In this document: one piece after another, positions 9,476-18,361 of the stretch
Position numbering within the stretch: position 1 is the stretch's first letter
Layout: each line of letters opens with the position of its first letter
From: Actinomycetota bacterium
Lineage (GTDB): Bacteria > Actinomycetota > Geothermincolia > Fen-727 > Anoxymicrobiaceae
NCBI GenBank assembly: GCA_003157385.1
Contig: PMJJ01000048.1
Coordinates: 13,492 to 48,886 of the forward strand
Reading direction: 5' to 3'
DNA length: 35,395 nucleotides
The notes under the pieces: generated by a model
Told to the model about the DNA's origin: nothing
Seen by the model: the letters and a program-made list of their open reading frames with translations, nothing else
Database searches by the model: none
Made by a program: the position numbers and the translations under genes

Positions 9476-10342
9476 TCACCTTCGACGAGCAACGTCCGTC
9501 ACGGGGGGGTCGAAGGCGGAGAGCTTGCCCAGGTACTTGCCGAAGACGTCCCACACGGGCTGGCCGACCTCGACCAGGATCCTCTCCAGGAATATCTCGT
9601 GGTTCACCAGGTCCATGGCGTTGGTCACCAGCCCCTTGTTGAGCGTGAAGACTCCTTCGACATTGGCAGCCGAGAAGATGGAGCCGGTGATGCAGCGCTC
9701 GCTGTCGGCGACCAGCACGAACTGCCGGCCCATGACCGGCACCGCGTGGTGCTTGGAGCGGCTGTGCTGGACGGCCCCCGCCCCGCGCTCCTGCAGCTTC
9801 CTGAGCCCGCGGTGGGGGCTGTAGAGGATCATCGCGATCTCGACGCCGCGGTCCATCGCCGCCAGCAGCGACGGCAGCAGCACCTCGAACTCCTCCGACC
9901 ACAGCGCCACGTGCAGCGTCTTTGCCGATTCGTCGGTCAGGCTCATCCCGCGTGCTATCAGGTCCGCCTCCGAGGTCACCCGCCAGAGGACCTCGACGAC
10001 CTGCGGGTCCCTCTTGTACCTCTCCAGCGCCTCACGCGCACGCCCGCAGGCTTCCTCGGTCGCCTGCTCTATGCTGTCGACCAGTTCCTTGGGGTCGGTG
10101 GGGGCGAACATCCTGCCATCGTGACCCTTGCCCTCGACGCGTACCGCCGCTCCCCGCGCCACCAGCTTGTCGAGGACCTCGTAGATCTTGGCCCGGGGGA
10201 CGCCGCTCAGGCCGGCGACCTGGTACCCGTTGGCCGGCGCCGCGTCCAGCAGAGCGCAGTACGCCCTTGCCTCGTAGTCGCTGAATCCCAGCTCCCCCAG
10301 CGTCTTGAAGGTATCACCGCTGAAAGCCTCTGCCCGTGCCAA
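9476..10342 (-). CDS. TrmB family transcriptional regulator
   Basis: LGELGFSDYEARAYCALLDAAPANGYQVAGLSGVPRAKIYEVLDKLVARGAAVRVEG (TrmB wHTH) plus a C-terminal TrmB-type ligand domain; TTG start at 10342 with GAGGAG RBS. Confidence 0.85.
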   Translation of the reverse strand: MARAEAFSGDTFKTLGELGFSDYEARAYCALLDAAPANGYQVAGLSGVPRAKIYEVLDKLVARGAAVRVEGKGHDGRMFAPTDPKELVDSIEQATEEACGRAREALERYKRDPQVVEVLWRVTSEADLIARGMSLTDESAKTLHVALWSEEFEVLLPSLLAAMDRGVEIAMILYSPHRGLRKLQERGAGAVQHSRSKHHAVPVMGRQFVLVADSERCITGSIFSAANVEGVFTLNKGLVTNAMDLVNHEIFLERILVEVGQPVWDVFGKYLGKLSAFDPPVTDVARRR

Positions 10343-10395
10343 TCGCCGCTCCTCGTGCAGTCTCCGCCGCCGGCCGCGAACCAATGATACAGGGG

Positions 10396-10445
10396 TTGAC
10401 GTTCCGGCAGCGAATCCAATATAGTGACTACTATAGGAGTTACTA
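10396..10445 (+). promoter_or_regulatory. promoter plus 24-bp imperfect palindrome, candidate TrmB operator
   Basis: TTGACG (10396-10401), 18-nt spacer, TATAGT (10420-10425); TAGTGACTACTATAGGAGTTACTA (10422-10445), 20/24 positions symmetric, overlapping the -10. Confidence 0.6.
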
Positions 10446-10511
10446 ACGCGAAACGCAAGCAGCCGGCGCCCCGAGGCGCCGCTCGCATTCAGCAGGAAAG
10501 GGGGAGTCACG

Positions 10512-11576
10512 ATGGTGAAGATGCTCGACCGCGACGGCAGCCCCTTCGGCGCGCACCGCGTCCTGGAGCCGGCCGGCGCCCTCCCCCAGGCCGCGTGGAG
10601 GTTGGACAACGACGTCGATAGGCTTTGGCGCAACGAGATCCTCGTCGACGTCTCCGCCCTCAACGTGGACTCCGCAAGCTTCACTCAGCTCATGCGGGCG
10701 TCGGGCGGCGACAAGGCCGAACTGGCGAGCTCGATACTCGACATCGTCGAGGCGCGCGGCAAGCTCGAGAACCCCGAGACGGGCTCGGGGGGGATATTCA
10801 CCGGAACAGTGCTTGCCGTGGGAGACTCGGTCGCCGGCCGCACGCGAAAGGGCGAAGAGATCGCCTCACTGGTGTCACTGACCCTGACGCCCTTGAAGAT
10901 AGTCAAGATCAAGGACATCGATGCGGCGACCGACCGGGTGGAGGTCGAGGCCCGCGCGTTGCTCTTCGAGGCCGGGCAGTTCGCTCCGATGCCGCCGGAC
11001 ATGCCTGAGCCGCTGGCACTCGCCGTGCTCGATGTCTGCGGCGCACCGTCCCGGATGGCGGCGATGACCGGGCCCGGCGATACGGTCGTCATCATCGGTG
11101 CGGGAGGCAAGGCGGGGATGCTGTGCGCGCAGGCCGCGCGGAATAACGTGGAGGGGGAGGGAACCGTGATCGGGGTCGACCACCCTGACGGCAACCTCGA
11201 TCTGCTGGTATCGCTGGGGCTCTGCGACGCGCACCTGGCGATCGACGCCACAGACGCTCTCGAGGTCCATCAGCGGATCGCCGACATAACCGGCGGCCGC
11301 ATGGCGGACCTGGTCGTCAACTGCGTGAACGTGCCGGACACCGAGATGGCCTCCATCCTCGCGTGCGCCGAAGGAGGGCTGGTCTACTTCTTCGGGATGG
11401 CGACGTCCTTCTCCAGGGCGGCCCTCGGCGCGGAGGGAGTCGGGCGCGATGTCAGGATGCTCATCGGCAACGGATTCACGACGGAGCACGCGGCGTACGC
11501 GCTCGACCTGCTGCGCGGGCGCCCGGACCTTCGCGACCTGTACGAGTCGATCTACGCTCAGGGGAGCAAGCGATGA
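10512..11576 (+). CDS. kdd: L-erythro-3,5-diaminohexanoate dehydrogenase
   Basis: MVKMLDRDGSPFGAHRVLEPAGALPQAAWRLDN...ILVDVSALNVDSASFTQL; adjacency to kamA. Confidence 0.85.
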   Translation: MVKMLDRDGSPFGAHRVLEPAGALPQAAWRLDNDVDRLWRNEILVDVSALNVDSASFTQLMRASGGDKAELASSILDIVEARGKLENPETGSGGIFTGTVLAVGDSVAGRTRKGEEIASLVSLTLTPLKIVKIKDIDAATDRVEVEARALLFEAGQFAPMPPDMPEPLALAVLDVCGAPSRMAAMTGPGDTVVIIGAGGKAGMLCAQAARNNVEGEGTVIGVDHPDGNLDLLVSLGLCDAHLAIDATDALEVHQRIADITGGRMADLVVNCVNVPDTEMASILACAEGGLVYFFGMATSFSRAALGAEGVGRDVRMLIGNGFTTEHAAYALDLLRGRPDLRDLYESIYAQGSKR

Positions 11577-12796
11577 AGACATACGAAAAAGTGGATTACC
11601 GGAAGCTGCCGATGTTCGTCGGCGTAACAGGCGAGCAGTGGAACGACTGGCGCTGGCAGGCCGCGAACGTCATCAGGGACACGGAAACGCTCTCACGGGT
11701 CATAGACCTGAGTGAGGATGAAAAGGCGGAGCTCGAGCGATGCCTTCAGCGCTTCCGGATGGCCATAACGCCGTATTACGCGGCCCTCATGGACGACAGC
11801 CATCCGCTGTGCTCGATCCGGTTGCAGTCAGTCCCGAGTGCCCGCGAGCTGCTGGAATGCGACGCGGATCTGGCCGACCCCCTCTGTGAGGACGCGGACT
11901 CGCCGGTGCCGGGGCTGACCCACCGCTACCCTGACAGGGTGCTGTTCCTGGTGACCAACAGGTGCTCGATGTACTGCAGGCACTGCACGCGCCGCCGCCT
12001 GGTGGGCTTCCAGGACCGACACCTCACCGAGTCGCAGCTCGATGCCTGCATCCGCTACATCGCGCGTCACCCGGAGATCAGGGACGTCCTTCTGTCGGGC
12101 GGCGACCCGCTGACGCTCCCGGACGTCAGGCTGGAGTCCATCCTCAGCCGGCTGCGCGCGATCGACCACGTCGAGATAATACGGATCGGCACGCGGATGC
12201 CGGTGGTGCTGCCGATGCGCATCACCGACGAGCTGGTCGCCATGCTGCGCAAATACCAGCCCATCTACGTCAACACGCACTTCAACCACTACAAGGAGAT
12301 TACCGCCGAGGCCGCCGCCGCCTGCGCGAAGCTCGCCGACGGAGGCTTCCCGCTGGGCAACCAGAGCGTGCTGCTGCGCGACGTCAACGACTGCCCGCGC
12401 ATCATGAAGAAGCTGGTGCAGGAGCTGCTGGCCATCCGTGTAAAGCCCTATTACCTCTACCAGTGCGACCTGTCTCAGGGGATCGGGCACTTCCGCACCT
12501 CGGTCGCCCGCGGCATGGAGATAATAGAGAACCTGCGCGGCCACACCAGCGGGCTCGCGGTGCCCACCTTCGTGGTGGACGCTCCCGGCGGCGGCGGCAA
12601 GATACCGGTGATGCCCAACTACCTGCTCTCGTACTCGGACAAGCGGATCATCCTCCGCAACTACGAGGGTGACATCACCACTTACACGCAGCCGGAGAAC
12701 ATCTACTCCGACTGCTGGTGCGAGTTGTGCCGCGAGGATCGCTACGAATCGAACTCGATCCTGCGTGAATCGACGCTCATGTCCCCGCTGGCATAG
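11573..12796 (+). CDS. kamA: lysine 2,3-aminomutase, radical SAM
   Basis: VTNRCSMYCRHCTRRRLVG (CxxxCxxC), VLLSGGDPLTL, FVVDAPGGGGKIPVMPNYL; ATGA overlap with kdd. Confidence 0.93.
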   Translation: MKTYEKVDYRKLPMFVGVTGEQWNDWRWQAANVIRDTETLSRVIDLSEDEKAELERCLQRFRMAITPYYAALMDDSHPLCSIRLQSVPSARELLECDADLADPLCEDADSPVPGLTHRYPDRVLFLVTNRCSMYCRHCTRRRLVGFQDRHLTESQLDACIRYIARHPEIRDVLLSGGDPLTLPDVRLESILSRLRAIDHVEIIRIGTRMPVVLPMRITDELVAMLRKYQPIYVNTHFNHYKEITAEAAAACAKLADGGFPLGNQSVLLRDVNDCPRIMKKLVQELLAIRVKPYYLYQCDLSQGIGHFRTSVARGMEIIENLRGHTSGLAVPTFVVDAPGGGGKIPVMPNYLLSYSDKRIILRNYEGDITTYTQPENIYSDCWCELCREDRYESNSILRESTLMSPLA

Positions 12797-12851
12797 AGGA
12801 CCTGGCGCGATGAGATACCCGCCCGTATGACTTCCTCGTTACGGGGCCGGC

Positions 12852-14468
12852 TCACCGGGGCCCGCCGCTCGCGCCGGGCGCCTGGAAGCAGGTCTCCCCG
12901 CCGGCGACCGTGCGCAGGACCTTGATGTTCGAGATGCGCTCAGTCGCCACGTCGACCGGGTTCGCGTCGAGGAGCACCATGTCCGCGCGCTTGCCCGGCG
13001 AGATGCTGCCGCGAACTTCCTCCTGGTGCTGCGCGAAAGCCGCGTCCCGCGTATACATCCTGACCGCCTCGGCCGCGGTCAGGCACTCCTGAGTCTCGAA
13101 CCCGTCGCGGGTCACGCAGCAGTGGATCGCGCTCAGCACGTCGGTGGACTCCACCGGCGCGTCCGAGGAGCCGGCGAGCCGAACCCCGGCGTCCAGCATG
13201 GAGCGGAACGGATAGGTCATCCGGACCCGCTCGCCCAGCCTCTCGCCCAGCCAGCCCTTCTCCGTGTGCACGTACAGCGGCGTGACCGCGGCGACGACCC
13301 CGAGCCGCGCCATGTCCTCGATAAGCCGCTCGTCCAGCACAGAGGCGTGCTCCAGCCTGTGCCGCGCGTCGGCGCGCGGGTGCTCGCGCTGCAGGCGCGC
13401 ATAAAGGTCGACGACGGTGCGGTTGGCGGCGTCGCCGATCGCGTGAGTCGCTATCTGCAGTCCCATGTTGTGTGCCGCGACCATGCGCCGGTACAGCTCG
13501 GCTTCGTCGTAGATGAGAAAACCGGTGTTGTCCGGCGCGTCACTGAACGGCCGGCTCATGAAGGCGGTGCGCGAGCCCAGGCTGCCGTCCGCGAAGATCT
13601 TCATCGCGCCGACCCGGTGCCCGGCTCCCCCCGGCTGCTCCAGCGGCGTCCGCCTCGCCTCCACGATTTTTTCGATGTCGCGCGCGATGAGCATGCCGAA
13701 GATCGTCTGCGGCATGCCGTCCAGCAGCAGTTGCATAGCCAACAGGTCGAGCATGCCCTGCTCGCCCCCCGGCCCTTCCGCGTCGGTCTGCAGCACCGCG
13801 CCCAGCGACGTGATCCCGCGCGCCGCAAGCCTGTCGAACGTGTTGCGCGCACTCTCGAGGAACACCGGGATGTCCGGTGGCGGCATCAGCGACAGGACGA
13901 CCTGCGCAGCTGCCTCGCGGAACGGCCCCGCCGGGTACCCGTCAGGCTCCCGGTCGATGAAGCCACCGGGAGGGTCGGACGTTGAGGCGTCGATGCCGGC
14001 GACCTCGATCGCGGCTGTGTTCGCGATGAGCATGTGACCGTCGTAGCGGACTATGACGGCCGGCCTGCCCCCGACCGCCCGGTCCATTTCCTGCCTGCTC
14101 AGCATCCGCTTCTCGGCCAGCTTCTGGTCGTCGAAGTCCAGGCCGAGGACCCAGGCGCCCTCGCCCGCCTCCGCCGCGGACTCGCCCAGGATCTCCTGCA
14201 CGTCAGCCACCGAGCGGGCCTTGCCCAGCGCCGCGTTCATCTCGAAGAAGGCGAGCATCACCGGGTGGATGTGCGTGTCGATGAAGCCGGGCAGCAGCGC
14301 CCCTCCACCGAGGTCGACCTCTTCGTGCCCGGTGCCCATCGCCGCGCGGCACTCCTCGACGGAGCCTACCGCTGCGATCTCCTCGCCCCGCACCGCGATC
14401 GCCCGGGCCCTGGGCCGCGACTCGTCTACCGTATAGACCTCGCAGTTGAGATAGAGACGCTCCGGCAT
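12852..14468 (-). CDS. amidohydrolase family protein (YtcJ-like)
   Basis: GGALLPGFIDTHIHPV, KIFADGSLGSRTAFMSRPFSD, IGDAANRTVVDLY, GSDAPVESTDVLSAI; start chosen at MPERLY. Confidence 0.9.
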   Translation of the reverse strand: MPERLYLNCEVYTVDESRPRARAIAVRGEEIAAVGSVEECRAAMGTGHEEVDLGGGALLPGFIDTHIHPVMLAFFEMNAALGKARSVADVQEILGESAAEAGEGAWVLGLDFDDQKLAEKRMLSRQEMDRAVGGRPAVIVRYDGHMLIANTAAIEVAGIDASTSDPPGGFIDREPDGYPAGPFREAAAQVVLSLMPPPDIPVFLESARNTFDRLAARGITSLGAVLQTDAEGPGGEQGMLDLLAMQLLLDGMPQTIFGMLIARDIEKIVEARRTPLEQPGGAGHRVGAMKIFADGSLGSRTAFMSRPFSDAPDNTGFLIYDEAELYRRMVAAHNMGLQIATHAIGDAANRTVVDLYARLQREHPRADARHRLEHASVLDERLIEDMARLGVVAAVTPLYVHTEKGWLGERLGERVRMTYPFRSMLDAGVRLAGSSDAPVESTDVLSAIHCCVTRDGFETQECLTAAEAVRMYTRDAAFAQHQEEVRGSISPGKRADMVLLDANPVDVATERISNIKVLRTVAGGETCFQAPGASGGPR

Positions 14469-14541
14469 TTCCCCCCGCATGTCCTTCCAGTGATGGTGTT
14501 TGAACGGCCAACCGATATTAGATGGAAAACGCGCGAGGTGC

Positions 14542-14580
14542 AAAAACGCACCAAGGTGTCAGGTACCATGGTGCGTTTTG
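14542..14580. repeat. REP-like dyad element (copy C)
   Basis: aaaaacgcacca-aggtgtcaggtacca-tggtgcgttttg: 11/12 paired arms, loop core GGTGTCAGGTACC. Confidence 0.8.
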
Positions 14581-14599
14581 ACGCTTGGCCGCCGCCGCG

Positions 14600-15040
14600 T
14601 CAGTCCCGCGAGTAGAGACCGACCAGCTCAGCGGTTTCTATGATGTGCGCTTTGACCCTGTGCATCAGCTGGTCGGCAGTGATGAACGGCGGCAGGTCGA
14701 GAGCGGTGTTCAGCGCGTAAAGCCTGAAGAAGTACCTGTGCGTGCCCGACGGCGGACAGGGCCCGGCGTAGCCGCTCTTCCCGGTGGAGGTCACGGCCTG
14801 GATCGACTCGGGGGGCACTTCCCCCTCCGGTATCTCCTCGATCCGCGGGTCGATGTTGAACACGACCCAGTGCACGAAGTCGCCACTCGGCGCGTCAGGG
14901 TCGTCGACCACCAGGACCAGGCTCTCGGCGTTGTCCGGCACATCGCCGATCTCGAGCGCCGGGTTGATGCTCTCGCCGTCGCAGGTGAACCTGGCCGGGA
15001 TCTCCTCGAAGTTGGCGAACTCCGGGCTGGACAGCTTCAA
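14600..15040 (-). CDS. YbhB/YbcL family PEBP-like protein
   Basis: FTCDGESINPALEIGDVPDNAESLVLVVDDPDAPSGDFVHWVVFNID...GPCPPSGTHRYFFRLYAL; probable TTG start. Confidence 0.9.
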   Translation of the reverse strand: MKLSSPEFANFEEIPARFTCDGESINPALEIGDVPDNAESLVLVVDDPDAPSGDFVHWVVFNIDPRIEEIPEGEVPPESIQAVTSTGKSGYAGPCPPSGTHRYFFRLYALNTALDLPPFITADQLMHRVKAHIIETAELVGLYSRD

Positions 15041-15191
15041 TGTCGTCGCCTCCTTGGTTTCACGTGCCGCCCTCCGCGGCCTGCTGCTGTCGTTTTCTTG
15101 TGGAGCGCGCCGATACCTGCAAAGCGCGGTTGCAACAGGCACGGCAAGGCATGGGATAATGTCGGTGATATCCGAACTATGGAGGTTCCAG

Positions 15192-15647
15192 ATGGCGATC
15201 GCGTTGATGGCCGACTTTGTGGCGAGAGTCCCGCGCCTGCGGTTCCGGGGCCTTGGATTGCTGATCGCGGTGGCGATCTACCTGGTCCTGTGCGCCCTTG
15301 TCGGGCTGTGGGCCGGACACGTCGCCCAGAACCGCGGAAGGCAGTTCTCTCTCTATTTCGCAATCGCGTTCATCGTGTCGCTGTGCGGCTTGCTACCCGG
15401 CATCGTCGTGGTCATCGTCGCCTACGCCCAGGGGCCCAGCACGGGCACGCCGCCTCAGATGCCCGGCGCATCAGGAGCTCCACCGGGCGGGCAGTACACC
15501 CCGGTGCCGCCGCCGTTACAGCCACCACCATCGCCTCCGCAAGCGCCGCCTCCTCCACCGCCGGTGGAGCCGCAGGCGAGCGGGCAGGTGAAGCAGAATC
15601 CCGATGGAGGCTACGAGTACACTCCGCCGCCTCCGCCGCCCAGGTGA
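15192..15647 (+). CDS. two-TM membrane protein with proline-rich C-terminal tail
   Basis: GGAGG RBS then ATG 15192; hydrophobic segments followed by PPPLQPPPSPPQAPPPPPPVEPQ...YTPPPPPPR. Confidence 0.6.
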   Translation: MAIALMADFVARVPRLRFRGLGLLIAVAIYLVLCALVGLWAGHVAQNRGRQFSLYFAIAFIVSLCGLLPGIVVVIVAYAQGPSTGTPPQMPGASGAPPGGQYTPVPPPLQPPPSPPQAPPPPPPVEPQASGQVKQNPDGGYEYTPPPPPPR

Positions 15648-15725
15648 CGTGCATCGCGCCGGTGGATGTGCGTGAGGAGCTGAGGCCTCGCCGAGTCAAC
15701 CGGGTCATGCCAGTGACGGCACCTG

Positions 15726-16832
15726 TCACATGTAACCGAGGCGTCGGTACAGGCGCGTCCTGAAAGTCTCGTGCAGGTGGAGCGCCGTCTGCGGGCACAG
15801 CTCCATGCAGCAGTAGCAGGCGATACACTTCTCGTAGTCGTACTCCGGCGCGCCCTTCTTCTCCACCGTGATCGCACCGGCCGGGCAGATGTCGGCGCAG
15901 GAGCGGCAGGAGGTGCAGACGTACTCGTCGACATCGAAGCGCGGCCTGCCGATGTCGGGGAAGAACGCCATGATCCAGGTGCCGGAGAAGCGCTGTGGGA
16001 TGCTGGGCACCGGGCGCCTGAACCGCTTGAGCCTGCTGGCGTCCCCCTCGACTTCGATCTCCTCTGCGGCGATGGGCCCCAGGCCGAGCTCGTGGGCGTA
16101 CTCGATCGACCTGATGGTCTCGGGCTTCATCCCCATCATGCGCGACATGACGCTGTCCATCGCCACGCCGTTGTCGGACGCCATCAGCTTGCCCGCGTGG
16201 TACAAGAACTTGTTCTGCGGCCCGTTGCCCTGGATGCCGACCACCGCGTCCATGACGATAAGGTCGGGCACGCGCAGCCGGTATACCTCGGTCACCATCT
16301 CGGAGAACACGGGGTAGCGCGGGTAGGCAAGGTGCAGGCGCGCCTTGTCGCCGCCGACCAGGAAGCCGTAGCTGTTCTTGATCGCGCCGGTGTTGCGCGT
16401 CATCACGTGCGTCTTGAACTTCGGCACTGAGATGAGGACGTCGGTCTCGAGCACCTTCCTGGAGATGTTGACCTCGACGTCGTGCCCGATCAGCTTCACC
16501 CGCCGGCTCTCTCTGGCGATATTCTCGAACGCGCCCAGCGAGGCTTCCATCAGCCCGGAGATCCTGGCGCTCTTCTCCACGGCGCCGTAGCCGGAGGTGC
16601 CGGGGTTGTCGCCCACGGTGACCGTCGCACCGTCCTGGCGGAGCCGCTCGACCAGCGCCGTGATGACCGCCGGGTGCGTGTTCGCGTGCGTCTCGGGCTC
16701 GTACATGCCGACCATGTTCGGCTTGAGCAGAACTGTCTTGCCGGCGACGTCCAGGGGGAATCGCTCGAAGACGGCGTCCACGGCCTCGCGCATCTTCTCG
16801 TAGGTCGCGTCGAGGATGAGCACCCTAGCCAT
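15726..16832 (-). CDS. DUF362 domain-containing protein with C-terminal 4Fe-4S dicluster ferredoxin domain
   Basis: VLLKPNMVG, VTVGDNPG; CTSCRSCADICPAGA and CIACYCCMELCP. Confidence 0.92.
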   Translation of the reverse strand: MARVLILDATYEKMREAVDAVFERFPLDVAGKTVLLKPNMVGMYEPETHANTHPAVITALVERLRQDGATVTVGDNPGTSGYGAVEKSARISGLMEASLGAFENIARESRRVKLIGHDVEVNISRKVLETDVLISVPKFKTHVMTRNTGAIKNSYGFLVGGDKARLHLAYPRYPVFSEMVTEVYRLRVPDLIVMDAVVGIQGNGPQNKFLYHAGKLMASDNGVAMDSVMSRMMGMKPETIRSIEYAHELGLGPIAAEEIEVEGDASRLKRFRRPVPSIPQRFSGTWIMAFFPDIGRPRFDVDEYVCTSCRSCADICPAGAITVEKKGAPEYDYEKCIACYCCMELCPQTALHLHETFRTRLYRRLGYM

Positions 16833-17532
16833 CGTCACCACTCGAGGCTGAGTGCCTCTGGGCCAGCTTCTCGAGCATGACGTGGTCGATGTACCAGTTG
16901 GTCGGGATGATGAGCAACCAGAGGTACTTGGCGAACCTGACGCTCGCGAACGAAAGGGGGATGGAAAGCAGGAAGATGACGGCCATGTTCAGGTAGCCGA
17001 AGGAAAAGCGGCGGTAGAGCTTCTTGTCCACCTTGTCCACCAGCCGGTTGTCGTGGGTGCCGTACCAGAAGAGGAGCGTGATTATGATCCCTGCGACAGC
17101 GAGGCTCAAGGCGTAGAAGATGAAGGCGGTCCGCGAAGTCGGGTACTGGCTCACCAGGCTCGTGGGGAACGGGATGAACACGATGGTCATCAGGAACAGG
17201 AGGTTGAGCCACAGCAGGCCGCGGTCGTGCCGCCTGAAGTGGCTGAAGACCTGGTGGTGACCGATCCAGAAGAGACCGATGATGAGGAACGAGACGATGT
17301 AGGCCTCGAATATCGGTATGAGCTTCACGATCTCGTGCGGCAGCTTCTTGTCGGCGACGGTCGGCGCGACGTGCGGGACATGGATGCTCAGGACCAGCAG
17401 CGTGATGGCCACGGCGAAGACGCCGTCGCTGAAGGACATGATGCGCCCCAGGCTCAGGCCGCCCACATCCGGATTGTCCGCCCCGGGCTCCTGTTGCTCC
17501 TCCAGACCTCCCTCGGATCGTTTCTTTTGCAT
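16825..17532 (-). CDS. TMEM175 family (DUF1211) potassium channel-like membrane protein
   Basis: LGRIMSFSDGVFAVAITLLVLSIHVP (FSDGVFAIA-type motif) and multiple TM segments; 8-bp overlap with the downstream DUF362 gene. Confidence 0.88.
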   Translation of the reverse strand: MQKKRSEGGLEEQQEPGADNPDVGGLSLGRIMSFSDGVFAVAITLLVLSIHVPHVAPTVADKKLPHEIVKLIPIFEAYIVSFLIIGLFWIGHHQVFSHFRRHDRGLLWLNLLFLMTIVFIPFPTSLVSQYPTSRTAFIFYALSLAVAGIIITLLFWYGTHDNRLVDKVDKKLYRRFSFGYLNMAVIFLLSIPLSFASVRFAKYLWLLIIPTNWYIDHVMLEKLAQRHSASSGDDG

Positions 17533-17698
17533 CTGCGCTCCCTGGTAGATCGCTTTGCCCGGCACGGGTAATGCTACTAGTAGTGAGGCTCGGAGAGAAC
17601 CCTGGCTGAGGCAACAAACAGAGGGGCGGCTCGCAGGAACGGAGGCGCGGGCGCCTTATAAGACGGTATCGGCTGCTCAGGCGAGGCGTGGAGGTGCG

Positions 17699-18217
17699 AT
17701 GCTCGAGGTGACCGCGCGGGATTTCAAGCTGAGGCATTTCCGTCAGGGGGATGCCGACGCCATCGTGAAGTACGCCAACAACCGCAAGATCTACAGGCCG
17801 ACGATGGAGATGCCCTACCCGTTCAAGCGGCGGGACGCGGTCGAGTGGATCGAGCAGAACCGCGCCGAGAAGGCCCGCAAGCACCCGGGCATGCTGAGCC
17901 TCGCCATAGTCGTAGACGGCGAGGCCGCCGGCTGCATCGGGCTCTCGGACATCGAGGGCCACAAGGCCGCGGTGGGCTACTGGCTCGCCGAAGAGCTATG
18001 GGGGAGAGGGATAATGACCAGGGCCCTCAAGCTCACCACGCGCTACGCGCTGAACGACATGGGTCTGCGCCGGCTGTGCGCCCACGTGTTCCTGTTCAAC
18101 AGGGCGTCGATGCGGGTGCTCGAGAAAGGCAGCTTCAAGCGCGAAGGAATCCTGCGCAAAGAGACCGAGAAAGACGGCAGGCTCTACGACATGGTCCTCT
18201 ACGCCAAAGTAAGATAG
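17699..18217 (+). CDS. GNAT family N-acetyltransferase (RimJ/RimL-like)
   Basis: LRHFRQGDADAIVKYANNRKIY...GYWLAEELWGRGIMTRALKLTTRYALNDMGLRRLCAHVFLFNRASMRVLEKGSFKREG. Confidence 0.92.
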   Translation: MLEVTARDFKLRHFRQGDADAIVKYANNRKIYRPTMEMPYPFKRRDAVEWIEQNRAEKARKHPGMLSLAIVVDGEAAGCIGLSDIEGHKAAVGYWLAEELWGRGIMTRALKLTTRYALNDMGLRRLCAHVFLFNRASMRVLEKGSFKREGILRKETEKDGRLYDMVLYAKVR

Positions 18218-18361
18218 GGACAGTACTTTCTACTTTTTTTCTACTTTCCAAGGTGGGGGCAGGTACTTTCCACTTTCTTATTCTACTCCGGACAGGTGTC
18301 CGCGAATTCAATTGGTAAGCCAATCGTATGAGTAGAAAAAAAGTGGAAAGTACCTGGCCCT
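18217..18361. repeat. compound REP-like dyad element (copy D)
   Basis: gggcaggtactttccactttcttattctact (18257-18287) facing agtagaaaaaaagtggaaagtacctggccc (18331-18360), plus a partial direct copy gggacagtactttctacttttttt from 18217; fills the space between two convergent stop codons. Confidence 0.85.

Noticed and set aside
9366-9902. 178-aa minus ORF at the TrmB 3' end
   Set aside because: Overlaps the TrmB gene in another frame; composition is typical of a shifted frame.
17574-17583. ctactagtag palindrome between TMEM175 and GNAT genes
   Set aside because: Short; no second half site or promoter linkage strong enough to call an operator.
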